Positions 51,182-59,700 of a stretch of 64,000 nucleotides of DNA are shown here, one piece after another (the stretch's first letter is position 1; the number at the start of each line of letters is the position of its first letter). The position numbers and the translations under genes were made by a program. Source of the stretch: an uncultured Collinsella sp. (lineage in GTDB: Bacteria; Actinomycetota; Coriobacteriia; Coriobacteriales; Coriobacteriaceae); NCBI GenBank assembly GCA_958405195.1, contig CATYDM010000001.1, positions 1-64,000 on the forward strand, written 5' to 3'. The notes beneath the pieces are model-generated. The model did not search any database and was not told the DNA's origin. It saw only the letters and a list, made by a program, of their open reading frames with translations.

Positions 51182-51982
51182 CTAAACAAGTTGAAGGTTG
51201 ATGACGATGACACACGCGAGCAGCAGCGCTGTCACCACCGCAGCCAGCGCATCCCCGCGGCGAAATGCAAGCGCATGCAGGCGCGTGCGGCCCTGCTCGC
51301 CATGATAGCAGCGTGCATCCATGGCAGCAGACAGCGTCTCGGCATGGCGGAACACGCCCGTGAACAGCGGAATCGCCACACTGCCGAGCATACGCACGCC
51401 GCCGAGCGGGCCTCCCGTCACGCGCGCACCGCGGCTCGCCTGCGCATCGGCCGTCTGTTTCATCTCAGTGGCAAACTGCGGCATAAAGCGCAGCGCGATA
51501 CCCATGATCATGCCGAGCTCGTGCGCAGGAAGTCCCACACGCGCAAACGGTGCGAGCAGGCGCTCAAAGCCCGCGGTGAGGTCGAGCGTCGGCGTGGTGA
51601 GCGTGATAGCGCTCATGCCGGCCATCATCAACGTCAGGCGGCACGCCATAAAGGCGGCAGAACGCAGTGAGCCCTCGCTTATCTGCAGAAAGCCGAGCTG
51701 CCACAGGATGCGCCCACTCTGATCGGTAAACAAGTTGAGCACCGCGACCACGACGACGATTGCCAGCAGCGGCGCCATCGACGACAGAACACGACGAACC
51801 GGCACCCGAGACACGGCATAGGTCAGCACAACGATAATTGCGACCGGGGCCAGTCCGCGGAAGCCACTGACCGTGAGTGTCGTGATCAGAAACACAAAGC
51901 CCAAGAGCAACTTGGTTCGCGGGTCCAGGCGGTGGATTGCACTATCGCCGGGATAGTAACTGCCAAACGAAAACGCCTCCAT
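51182..51982 (-). CDS. ecfT: ECF transporter transmembrane subunit EcfT
   Basis: A 266-residue T component of an energy-coupling factor importer. It has the N-terminal IHRLDPRTKLLLGFVF, several membrane helices, and the cytoplasmic coupling region with DAQASRGARVTGGP and SAAMDARCYHG (the Ala-Arg motifs that contact the ATPases). Its ATG overlaps the ecfA stop by one base (TGATG), so translation is coupled. Confidence 0.93.
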   Translation of the reverse strand: MEAFSFGSYYPGDSAIHRLDPRTKLLLGFVFLITTLTVSGFRGLAPVAIIVVLTYAVSRVPVRRVLSSMAPLLAIVVVVAVLNLFTDQSGRILWQLGFLQISEGSLRSAAFMACRLTLMMAGMSAITLTTPTLDLTAGFERLLAPFARVGLPAHELGMIMGIALRFMPQFATEMKQTADAQASRGARVTGGPLGGVRMLGSVAIPLFTGVFRHAETLSAAMDARCYHGEQGRTRLHALAFRRGDALAAVVTALLLACVIVINLQLV

Positions 51983-53886
51983 CAGCAGCCCTCCTCTCGC
52001 GCGACCGTCTTGGATTTAGCAATGTCCGCGACGTTAGAAGGACCGTCCGAGCAACCGATTAGCAGGTCCGCCAACTCGCCTGCCAACGACTCAACCGTAT
52101 AGAGGCCGTCAAAGTGCAGCGGCACGCCCGCCTCCGTAAGCGCCAGCGCCATGCGCTGCGCGGCAGGAACGCCCAAACCGATCGATTTGAGCTCGTCGGC
52201 ATGTGCAAACACCTGTGCGGGGACTCCCTCGGCAAACACCGCGCCTTCGTTCATCACAACGATGCGGTCGCAGCAATTGGCCAGGTCATCCATACTGTGC
52301 GAAACCATGACAACGGTCAGGCCCTCGCGATGGAGTCGACCGATGAGCCCTAGGAAATCCCTGCGCGCAGCCGGATCGAGCCCCGCCATGGGTTCATCGA
52401 GCACCAGGACCTCGGGCTCCATGGCGAGCACGCCGGCGAATGCCACGCGCCGTTGCTGACCGCCCGAAAGCTCAAAGGGGCTCTTGTCGCCGACCGTGGA
52501 AAGGTCGAGGCCCACGCGTGAGAGCGATGACTCGACACGACGGTCGACTTCATCTTGCGGCAAGCCAAGGTTATGCGGACCAAACGCCACGTCCTGCGCC
52601 ACGGTTTCGGCAAACAGCTGACGCTCAGGATATTGAAACACCACGCCGACCTTGGCCTTAACCGCGGCGGCGTCTTTCTTGTTTGACAGATCGAGCCCCA
52701 GCGCGCAAACGCTTCCCTCCTGGGGGCGAATCAAACCGTTGAGATGCTGGACCAGCGTCGACTTACCCGAACCGGTATGACCTGCCAAGCCCAGGAACTC
52801 GCCGCGACGCACCGTCAGCGATACATCGCGCAGTGCCCACGGGCTGCTGGGGTCGTTTCCCCAGAGAGCCTGTTTGTTCGATTTGCCCGCAGTGGCCGAG
52901 CGCTTGTGCCAGCGGTGGCGCTCGCGCGGACTGAGCGAATAACTGTACGAAACATGGGATAGTTCGATGACGGGCTCCGACGCGTTGTCCTCGTTGTCTA
53001 CCGGAACAGTGCCGTCAGCGATTTCCAACTGGGATGCGGAAGACTGTCCCGCGGTGTCTGCCCCACTTCGCTCGGCATAAGCCTGCGCAATCTCGGCGAC
53101 CATATCCGCCTCACGCACCTGTGCGCAAACGGGCACGCCCCTCGCACGAAGCGACCAGCCCAGACAGCACGACGCCGGCATATCCAGGTTGAGCTGCGCA
53201 AGTTCGTCTGCCCGCGTCAAGATTTCCTCGGGCTTACCGAGCATGGCAACGCGCCCCGCCCGAAACACCGCGACACGATCGGCCTCGGCGGCCTCTTCCA
53301 TAAAGTGCGTAATCATCACGATGGTCATGCCGCGAGCGTGCAACGCGCGGCAAGCCTTCATGAGGCCCTTGCGCCCACGCGGATCGAGCATCGAGGAAGC
53401 CTCGTCCAATACGAGCACGCGCGGTTTCATGGCGAGCACGCCGGCAAGCGCCACGCGCTGCTTTTGGCCGCCCGAGAGCGCATGGGTCTCGTGGCGCTCA
53501 AAGCCCACCAGGCCCACACCCTTCAGCGCCTCGCGTACGCGCTGCGCAATTTGCGCCGATGGCACGCCAAGGTTTTCGGGACCAAACGCAACGTCATCTT
53601 CGACAAGCGTTGCCACCAGCTGGTCGTCGGGATTCTGGAATACCATGCCCGCGGTCGAACGAATGTCGTAGACCAGCTCGGGGTCGGACGCATCCATGCC
53701 GTTGATGCGTACCGTGCCCGCATCGGGCTGCAGCAGCGCATTCAGATGCTTGGCAAACGTCGACTTACCCGACCCATTGCCACCGAGGATGCAGAAAAAC
53801 TCGCCGTCCTTAATGCTCAGATCGATGCCGTCAAGCGCCTGGGCGGCACCGTCATAGCTAAAGGAAACGCCCCGACACTCAATCAT
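51982..53886 (-). CDS. ecfA: ECF transporter ATPase, fused EcfA-EcfA'
   Basis: A 634-residue protein with two ABC ATPase domains: the first with GGNGSGKST and LSGGQKQR, the second (from about residue 305) with GHTGSGKST and LSGGQQRR. ECF importers usually use two separate ATPases; here they are fused through a polar linker of about 50 residues. It overlaps ribU by 4 bases (ATGA) and ecfT by 1, giving a tightly coupled ribU-ecfA-ecfT operon. Confidence 0.94.
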   Translation of the reverse strand: MIECRGVSFSYDGAAQALDGIDLSIKDGEFFCILGGNGSGKSTFAKHLNALLQPDAGTVRINGMDASDPELVYDIRSTAGMVFQNPDDQLVATLVEDDVAFGPENLGVPSAQIAQRVREALKGVGLVGFERHETHALSGGQKQRVALAGVLAMKPRVLVLDEASSMLDPRGRKGLMKACRALHARGMTIVMITHFMEEAAEADRVAVFRAGRVAMLGKPEEILTRADELAQLNLDMPASCCLGWSLRARGVPVCAQVREADMVAEIAQAYAERSGADTAGQSSASQLEIADGTVPVDNEDNASEPVIELSHVSYSYSLSPRERHRWHKRSATAGKSNKQALWGNDPSSPWALRDVSLTVRRGEFLGLAGHTGSGKSTLVQHLNGLIRPQEGSVCALGLDLSNKKDAAAVKAKVGVVFQYPERQLFAETVAQDVAFGPHNLGLPQDEVDRRVESSLSRVGLDLSTVGDKSPFELSGGQQRRVAFAGVLAMEPEVLVLDEPMAGLDPAARRDFLGLIGRLHREGLTVVMVSHSMDDLANCCDRIVVMNEGAVFAEGVPAQVFAHADELKSIGLGVPAAQRMALALTEAGVPLHFDGLYTVESLAGELADLLIGCSDGPSNVADIAKSKTVAREEGC

Positions 53887-54473
53887 GCGCGGCCTTTGAC
53901 CTGGTCCTTTTTAGGCGTGATGAGGTTGGAGACTGCTTTATACACCACCAGCGTCAACACCGAGTTAAGCACGGTCTTGATAAGGTTGAACGGCAGTACG
54001 GCAGGAATCATGAGCGGGGCGATCGCATCGACCGAGCCATACCAGAACCAAACGCCAATGGTAAGGTTTGCGACCATAGACAGCGCCGTAGCGGCAATGA
54101 CGCCGAGCACCAGGCCAATCACGGCACCCTTATAGGTATGCATTTTCTGGTAGACGATAGCCGCGGGCAGAATGTAGCCCAGTGTGGCAACCAGGTTCAT
54201 AAGCGCGCCGACCCAGTCACCCGTAGTGAGCGCATGGATAACGATCGCCATAGCGGCAACAGCGGTACCGGCGCCGGGACCATACGCAAACCCGCACACC
54301 ATCGCCGGCACCAGCGACGGGTCATACGTCAAAAACGGCGCCGAAGGAAGGATAGGCAGCTGCACGTACATAAACAGGGCACCCAAGGCGCACATCAACG
54401 CCATGGTAACGAGCTGTTTGGTGCTCCACCTATTCGTGTTCTCAAAATGGATATGCTGCGACTGTTCAGACAT
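53883..54473 (-). CDS. ribU: ECF transporter substrate-binding subunit RibU (riboflavin)
   Basis: A 196-residue S component with about six membrane helices (TMALMCALGALFMYVQLPIL, YDPSLVPAMVCGFAYGPGAG, LMNLVATLGYILPAAIVYQ). It captures riboflavin for the EcfAA'T module. The assignment rests on the S-component fold and the FMN riboswitch directly upstream. The start at 54473 (MSEQSQH) follows AGGTG; the frame opens at 54494 inside the riboswitch. Confidence 0.88.
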   Translation of the reverse strand: MSEQSQHIHFENTNRWSTKQLVTMALMCALGALFMYVQLPILPSAPFLTYDPSLVPAMVCGFAYGPGAGTAVAAMAIVIHALTTGDWVGALMNLVATLGYILPAAIVYQKMHTYKGAVIGLVLGVIAATALSMVANLTIGVWFWYGSVDAIAPLMIPAVLPFNLIKTVLNSVLTLVVYKAVSNLITPKKDQVKGRA

Positions 54474-54487
54474 AAGATCACCTGCCT

Positions 54488-54667
54488 CTTTCATCCGGAC
54501 TCTAACCGTTGGTACTGGGATCTCACCAGTTCAGCCGGCATGCGAACCAACACACGCACGGGTCGCGGACTCATCGGCTCGGTCGCAGGCACCTCGCCTG
54601 TGCCACGGCACCCCTTTGGCACCGCCCGATTTACCGCCAGTGGGGAATTCCACCCCGCCCTGAAACA
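54488..54667 (-). ncRNA. FMN riboswitch (RFN element)
   Basis: The minus-strand leader of ribU shows the conserved RFN blocks in order: GGGCGGGGTGGAATTCCCCA, CTGGCGGTAAAT, GATGAGTCCGCGA, GCCGGCTGAACTGGTGAGAT and AGAGTCCGGATGAAAG. TTTCA at the 5' end pairs with TGAAA at the 3' end as P1. The 3' end runs to within 15 bases of the ribU ATG, so control of translation is likely. Confidence 0.93.
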
Positions 54668-54947
54668 GCAATTGCAAGTGTAGCACGAGCAATCGTTCGC
54701 GCAAGTATGCCGAGGGTAATTTATGGTGGGGATCAGCTGCCGCAACAACCACGTTCCCCACCCATCCCAAAGTAGCGCGCCTTTCGCGCAAAGCGCGAAA
54801 CAGCAACCGGGACATGTATCCCCAACAACCACGTCCTCCGCCCACGCCGACCTCAAGGCCGTAAACGCAGGGGATCCGAGGACGTTCCGGAGAGAAACCC
54901 CGTCACGCCCCCGGATTCCCGGTGGGAAGTTCTAGACCTTGTCGGCC

Positions 54948-56585
54948 TTAGTACATACCGCCGCCCTGCTGACCAGCGGTAGCAGCAGCGATAGCGTCCT
55001 CAAGCTGAGTGTTCTTGGGCACATCGGAGACGGTAGCCTCGGTGATGAGGATCAGGCTGGCGACAGAAGCAGCGTTCTGAAGGGTGACGCGGCTGACCTT
55101 GACGGGGTCGAGGACGCCCATCTCGATCATGTCGCCCCACTCGCCGTTGGCAGAGTTGAGACCCTGGCCGGCGGGCAGCTCGGCAACCTTGTCGACCACG
55201 ACAGCGCCCTCAAAGCCAGCGTTCTTGGCGATGGTAGCGACCGGAGCGGTCAGAGCCTTCTTGACGATGTCGACGCCGATCTTCTCCTCGGGGTCGTCGA
55301 TCTCGACAGCGTCGAGCGCAGGAGCAGCGTCCATGAAGGCGACGCCACCGCCGGCGACGATGCCCTCCTCGACAGCAGCGCGGGTAGCCTGCAGGGCGTC
55401 CTCGACGCGGTGCTTGATCTCCTTGAGCTCGGACTCGGTAGCAGCGCCGACCTTGATGACGGCAACGCCACCGGAGAGCTTGGCCAGGCGCTCCTGGAGC
55501 TTCTCGCGGTCGAAGTCAGAGGTGGTGTTCTCCATCTCACCCTTGATCTGAGCGATACGAGCGTCGATGGCCTCCTTGGAACCAGCGCCACCGACGACGA
55601 CGGTGTTGTCCTTGGAGATGGTGACGGACTTAGCGGTACCGAGCATATCGGCGGTGATGTCAGCGACCTTCACGCCCAGCTCGTCCAGGGCAGCCTGGCC
55701 ACCGGTGAGGACGGCGATGTCCTCGAGGATGCGCTTGCGGCGATCGCCGTAGCCCGGGGCCTTGACGGCGCAGACGTTGAGGGCGCCACGGATCTTGTTG
55801 AGGACCAGGGTAGGCAGAGCCTCGCCGTCGATGTCCTCAGCGATGATGAGCAGGCCACGGCCAGCGCGCTGGACAGCCTCGAGAACGGGCATGATGTCTT
55901 GAACGCTGGAAATCTTCTGGTCGGTGATGAGGATGTACGGATCCTTCATCACGGCCTCCATGCGGTCGTTATCCGTGACGAAGTAAGCGGAGACATAGCC
56001 CTTGTCGAACTGCATGCCCTCGACGGTGTCGATGGTGATGTCGAACGTCTGGGAATCCTCGACGGTGATGACGCCGTCCTTGCCCACGACCTCCATGGCC
56101 TCGGCGATCTTCTCGCCGACCTCGGGGTCACCGGCGGAGATGGTACCGACGGAAGCGATCTGCTCCTTGGTCTCGACCGGCTTGGCCTGCTTCTTCATCT
56201 CGGCGACGGCGGCGTTGACGGCCTTGTCGATGCCGCGACGGATGGCCAGCGGGTTGGCGCCAGCGGCGACGTTGCGCAGACCGTCGTTGACGATGGCCTG
56301 AGCGAGCAGGGTTGCGGTGGTGGTGCCGTCACCCACGGTGTCGTTGGTCTTGGTGGCGACCTCCTTCACCAGCTGGGCACCCATGTTCTCGATGTTGTCC
56401 TCGAGCTCAATCTCCTTGGCGACGGAAACGCCGTCGTTGGTGATGGTCGGAGCACCGAACGTGCGCTGCAGCGCAACGTAGCGACCCTTGGGGCCCATGG
56501 TGACGGTAACGGCGTCGGCCAAAGTGTTGACGCCCTTGGCAAGTTTAGCGCGGGCATCGGTGTTGAACGTAATGTTCTTTGCCAT
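54948..56585 (-). CDS. groL: 60 kDa chaperonin GroEL
   Basis: A 545-residue chaperonin subunit that folds proteins in a double-ring cage. It has the family start AKNITFNTDARAKLAKGVN, the ATP-site loop GDGTTTATLLAQ and ends in a Gly-rich tail (QQGGGMY). GGAGG lies 10 bases before the ATG. It follows groS after 96 bases. The tail is short of the GGM repeats of E. coli GroEL. Confidence 0.97.
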   Translation of the reverse strand: MAKNITFNTDARAKLAKGVNTLADAVTVTMGPKGRYVALQRTFGAPTITNDGVSVAKEIELEDNIENMGAQLVKEVATKTNDTVGDGTTTATLLAQAIVNDGLRNVAAGANPLAIRRGIDKAVNAAVAEMKKQAKPVETKEQIASVGTISAGDPEVGEKIAEAMEVVGKDGVITVEDSQTFDITIDTVEGMQFDKGYVSAYFVTDNDRMEAVMKDPYILITDQKISSVQDIMPVLEAVQRAGRGLLIIAEDIDGEALPTLVLNKIRGALNVCAVKAPGYGDRRKRILEDIAVLTGGQAALDELGVKVADITADMLGTAKSVTISKDNTVVVGGAGSKEAIDARIAQIKGEMENTTSDFDREKLQERLAKLSGGVAVIKVGAATESELKEIKHRVEDALQATRAAVEEGIVAGGGVAFMDAAPALDAVEIDDPEEKIGVDIVKKALTAPVATIAKNAGFEGAVVVDKVAELPAGQGLNSANGEWGDMIEMGVLDPVKVSRVTLQNAASVASLILITEATVSDVPKNTQLEDAIAAATAGQQGGGMY

Positions 56586-56681
56586 GGTAGGTAATCCTCC
56601 AAAAGAAATGTGACTCGCGTCGCCGCTTCCGAGTCCTATGCGGTGGGCGCGTTCAAAGACGAATCAGAGATTCTGACGAGA

Positions 56682-56975
56682 CTAGGCCTCGACGACAGCG
56701 TAGATGTCGTCGGCGCGCATCAGCAGATACTTCTCGCCGTCGACCTTGACCTCGTTGCCACCGAACTTACCGTAGATGACAACGTCGCCGACCTTGACGT
56801 CCATGGGGATGCGCTCACCCTTGTCGTTGACCTTGCCGGCGCCCACGGCAACGATGGTGCCGCGCTGCGGCTTCTCCTGAGCGTTGCTGGCGATGTACAG
56901 ACCAGAAGCGGTCTTCTGCTCGGCCTCGTCGGGCTTGACCAGAACACGATCTGCAAGCGGCTTCAAAGACGACAT
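56682..56975 (-). CDS. groS: 10 kDa chaperonin GroES
   Basis: A 97-residue co-chaperonin that caps GroEL. It has LKPLADRVLVKPDEAEQKTA at the start, the mobile loop ASGLYIASNAQEKPQ and VIYGKFGGNEVKVDGEKYL. AGGAGG lies 8 bases before the ATG. No CIRCE element (TTAGCACTC repeats) is visible upstream; GTATAACC occurs twice, 64 bases apart, in the leader (57003-57010 and 57067-57074 on the complementary strand). Confidence 0.97.
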   Translation of the reverse strand: MSSLKPLADRVLVKPDEAEQKTASGLYIASNAQEKPQRGTIVAVGAGKVNDKGERIPMDVKVGDVVIYGKFGGNEVKVDGEKYLLMRADDIYAVVEA

Positions 56976-57103
56976 GCTTGTCTCCTCCTTTTTGGGCCGC
57001 GCGGTTATACCACGCGAATTAACCCTTTTTGTTTGCGTACGCGTTGAATGGTACCCACGAATGGCGGGTTATACAACACGAAGTCAAAAAATCTTATTTT
57101 TTG

Positions 57104-57333
57104 GCACTTAGATTTTCTGAATGCCGGGGGATAACTTAGCGATGCCTCCCGTGTGGCTCCGGAGGGGCGGGGCATAAGGTTTCCTGCTCGGGCAGTCCTG
57201 CTCGCACGAAGGCCACATTAAGTGGCCTTCGGCTCGTGCGGAACTCGCGATAAACCTTATGCCCCGCCCCTCCGGAGCCACACGGGAGGCAGGTTAACTA
57301 ATTCGGGCCCGACATTCAGAAAAGTCAGTGCAG
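57104..57333. repeat. 230-bp element with perfect 40-bp inverted repeats
   Basis: Arms 57143-57182 and 57252-57291 are perfect 40-bp reverse complements. The 69-base centre holds its own hairpin (57207-57216 and 57222-57231). Outer sequences also match as inverted copies (GCACT...TTTTCTGAATG on both sides), so the whole element spans about 230 bp. It has no open frame and no recognisable transposase. As RNA it would form one very stable cruciform-like stem. Confidence 0.8.
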
Positions 57334-57399
57334 CAAAATGGCGATGCGGATAGGAACGTGGGTATGGTTTTCGCTGCGCGCACGGGTCCCCTGGGGAGC

Positions 57400-57639
57400 G
57401 CCGTGCATTTTTGGGAGTATTCAGCAAGCCAGGACGGCTGCATACACGCCGGACACACCATATTGGTCCCAAGGACGCCTTCGACCGGCGATTTGAGTCG
57501 GCAGGCAAACCCCGCCAGGACAAAAAGGCATGCTTCGCGCCGCGCCGGACCCCAAAATGACGTCAATCTCCGCAACGTTACTCAGCCGCAGCGGCACCGG
57601 CAGAGCTCGTGGTGCTGAATACTCCGTTTTTTGCACGGC
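57400..57639. repeat. 240-bp element with bipartite terminal inverted repeats
   Basis: The ends are GCCGTGCA, 6 bases, then GGAGTATTCAGCA (57400-57426), and their exact inverted copy (57613-57639). The spacing is equal on both sides and the spacers read TTTTTG on one side and AAAAAC on the other. The interior has no credible gene. It lies 67 bases after the 230-bp element. Confidence 0.7.
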
Positions 57640-57830
57640 ACGGGCGGGGGTACATCAGGATCAGAAAGGACATCCCAGCCTTTTTATGCGATCTGTAATG
57701 GGAAGTATGCAAAACACCAAGAGATAGCATTGCTGGTGTCCAAATTGAGCGCGGGGCAGCAGCACCTCCGCCCCGCACCCAAATCCAACAGAGCAGGGAC
57801 GCTCATGGCGGATCCCCACCAAAACGCAAA

Positions 57831-57872
57831 CGCGGCTCGAGCGCTATCCCAAAATAGGCTGCCCGAGCCGCG
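57831..57872 (-). terminator. Terminator of the amidohydrolase gene
   Basis: 9-bp GC-rich arms (57831-57839 and 57864-57872) with further internal pairing; TTTGCGTTTT follows on the minus strand, 23 bases after the stop. Confidence 0.75.
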
Positions 57873-57894
57873 CTTAACGGTACGGCATGAATAC

Positions 57895-59532
57895 TTAGCG
57901 CTCGTAAATCAAGTTACCTGCCAGGTAGGTGGCCTGAACCTTGGTGGCCTGGAGGTCTTGGGGGTCAATGGTGAGCGGGTTTTGGTCCAGGACTACCAGG
58001 TCGGCGTATTTGCCTGGCTCCAAGCTGCCGAGGTTTTGCTCGTCGCCTGCCGCATAGGCGCTGCCCAGGGTGTAGTTGCGCAGGGCTGTTGCTGCATCGA
58101 TGCGCTCGCTCGGCAACCAGCCGCCCTCGGGCCAGTGGCTTTTGGGGTCCTGGCGCGTGATAGCCGTGTAGAGCACGTTCATGCTGGTAACGGGCGTGAT
58201 AGGGCTGTCAGTGCCGAAGGCTTGGCGAATGCCGCGCTGTTTATAGGTCGCAAACGGCCACATGATGCGGCTGCGCTCCAAGCCCAGGTCGCGCTCCGGG
58301 CCACCCGGGTCGAGCGTGATATGACAAGGCTGGCTCGAGGCGACCACGTTGAGCTTGCGCAGGCGGTCGATGTCCTCGGGCAGGAGGTTCTCCAGATGCT
58401 CGAGCGTGTTATGACCGTGCTGGGGCAGTCCGTACAGTTCGGCGGCCTCCTCAAAGATATCGAGCGCGGCATGGATGGCACCGTCGCCGATGACGTGGAT
58501 GCGCACGGTGTGGCCGCGCTCCGCGGCCGCCAGAACCAGCTTACGCATGCGCTCGGCAGGAACTGTCAGACGGCCCTGGTCGCCCGGGAAGCGCGGGTTG
58601 GTATAGGGCTCGGTGAGATAGGCCGTGTGTTCGCTCGACACGCCGTCGAAGAACTGCTTAAAGCCTGGCGCCGAGAGCAGCGCGTTGTTCGCGTAGCGGG
58701 TCTGCAGCTCTTCCAAGCGTGACTGGTCATCCAACAGCGTGGGGAACAGATGGGCTCGGATGCCCAACTTGCCGGCTGCCTGCAGTTTGTCGTAGACGTC
58801 GTCGCGGATAAAATCGCAGCCCGGCATGGGCATGAGCGACATATCGCATATCGAGGTGATGCCCTGCTCGGCCATACGCCTCATTTGATCGGCGTAAGCG
58901 CTTGCGATGCGATCTTCGCCCAGCCACTCAAGGCAGCGCGGCAGCAGCTGCATGGCAGCCGCCTCGTGAGCGATACCCGTGAGCTCGCCGTTTGCGTCCT
59001 TGTCGTAGCTACCGCCCGCTGGTGACTCGCTGTCGCGCGTGACGCCGAGTGCATCGAGTGCGCGGCTGTTGAGCCACAGCGTGTGCCCGTCGCCCGAATA
59101 CATAACACAGGGACGATCGGGGAATGCTGCATCGAGCGACGCCTTGGTAGGATGCTCGGGCGGGTCCCAACGGTAATCACGCCAGCCCTGCGTCACAACC
59201 CAAGCGTCGTCGGGCAGGTCCCGGGAAAACTCGAGCGCATGTTGCACCAGCGCCGCCTCGGACGTGCCCATATCCATGAGCATGTACGGCGAGGAACCGA
59301 CCGAGGTATGGAAGAAGTGCAGATGAGCGTCATGGAAACCGGGGCAGACAAACTGCTCGCCGTAGTCGATAACCGACGTAGCGGCAGGAGCGGCGGCAAT
59401 CACGTCATCGGGCGCACCGACTGCGACGATACGGTCGCCTGCGATGGCAATCGCCAGCTCGCGGGCGGTATCGATGCCGTCTTGGGCGGTAAAGACGTTC
59501 TTGGAGCGGATAATCCGATCGATATGTTGCAT
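57895..59532 (-). CDS. Amidohydrolase, YtcJ-like (Amidohydro_3)
   Basis: A 545-residue metal-dependent hydrolase. It has the beta-sandwich start NVFTAQDGIDTARELAIAI, the metal motif CPGFHDAHLHF, the later histidine-bearing segments VRIHVIGDGAIHAAL and FGTDSPITPVTS, and the C-terminal GSAYAAGDEQNLGSLEPGKYADLVVLD. YtcJ-like proteins hydrolyse amides or cyclic ureas; the substrate is unknown. The frame is open far upstream, but that part is antisense to the M20 gene. ATGs at 59538 and 59544 are alternative starts. Confidence 0.87.
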   Translation of the reverse strand: MQHIDRIIRSKNVFTAQDGIDTARELAIAIAGDRIVAVGAPDDVIAAAPAATSVIDYGEQFVCPGFHDAHLHFFHTSVGSSPYMLMDMGTSEAALVQHALEFSRDLPDDAWVVTQGWRDYRWDPPEHPTKASLDAAFPDRPCVMYSGDGHTLWLNSRALDALGVTRDSESPAGGSYDKDANGELTGIAHEAAAMQLLPRCLEWLGEDRIASAYADQMRRMAEQGITSICDMSLMPMPGCDFIRDDVYDKLQAAGKLGIRAHLFPTLLDDQSRLEELQTRYANNALLSAPGFKQFFDGVSSEHTAYLTEPYTNPRFPGDQGRLTVPAERMRKLVLAAAERGHTVRIHVIGDGAIHAALDIFEEAAELYGLPQHGHNTLEHLENLLPEDIDRLRKLNVVASSQPCHITLDPGGPERDLGLERSRIMWPFATYKQRGIRQAFGTDSPITPVTSMNVLYTAITRQDPKSHWPEGGWLPSERIDAATALRNYTLGSAYAAGDEQNLGSLEPGKYADLVVLDQNPLTIDPQDLQATKVQATYLAGNLIYER

Positions 59533-59700
59533 GGGCATCCCCATCTCTGGCAGGAAATTCAACACCCCCGAGTGTACTCCCCCGCCCTTGCAACAAAACC
59601 CCAAGCGGCAAACGGCAACTTTACCAGCCCTAGCGGCAGGTGGCATACTGGAGAGAGCCTGTACGATTTTGCGATCAACCCAGCAAGGAGCAAATCGACC

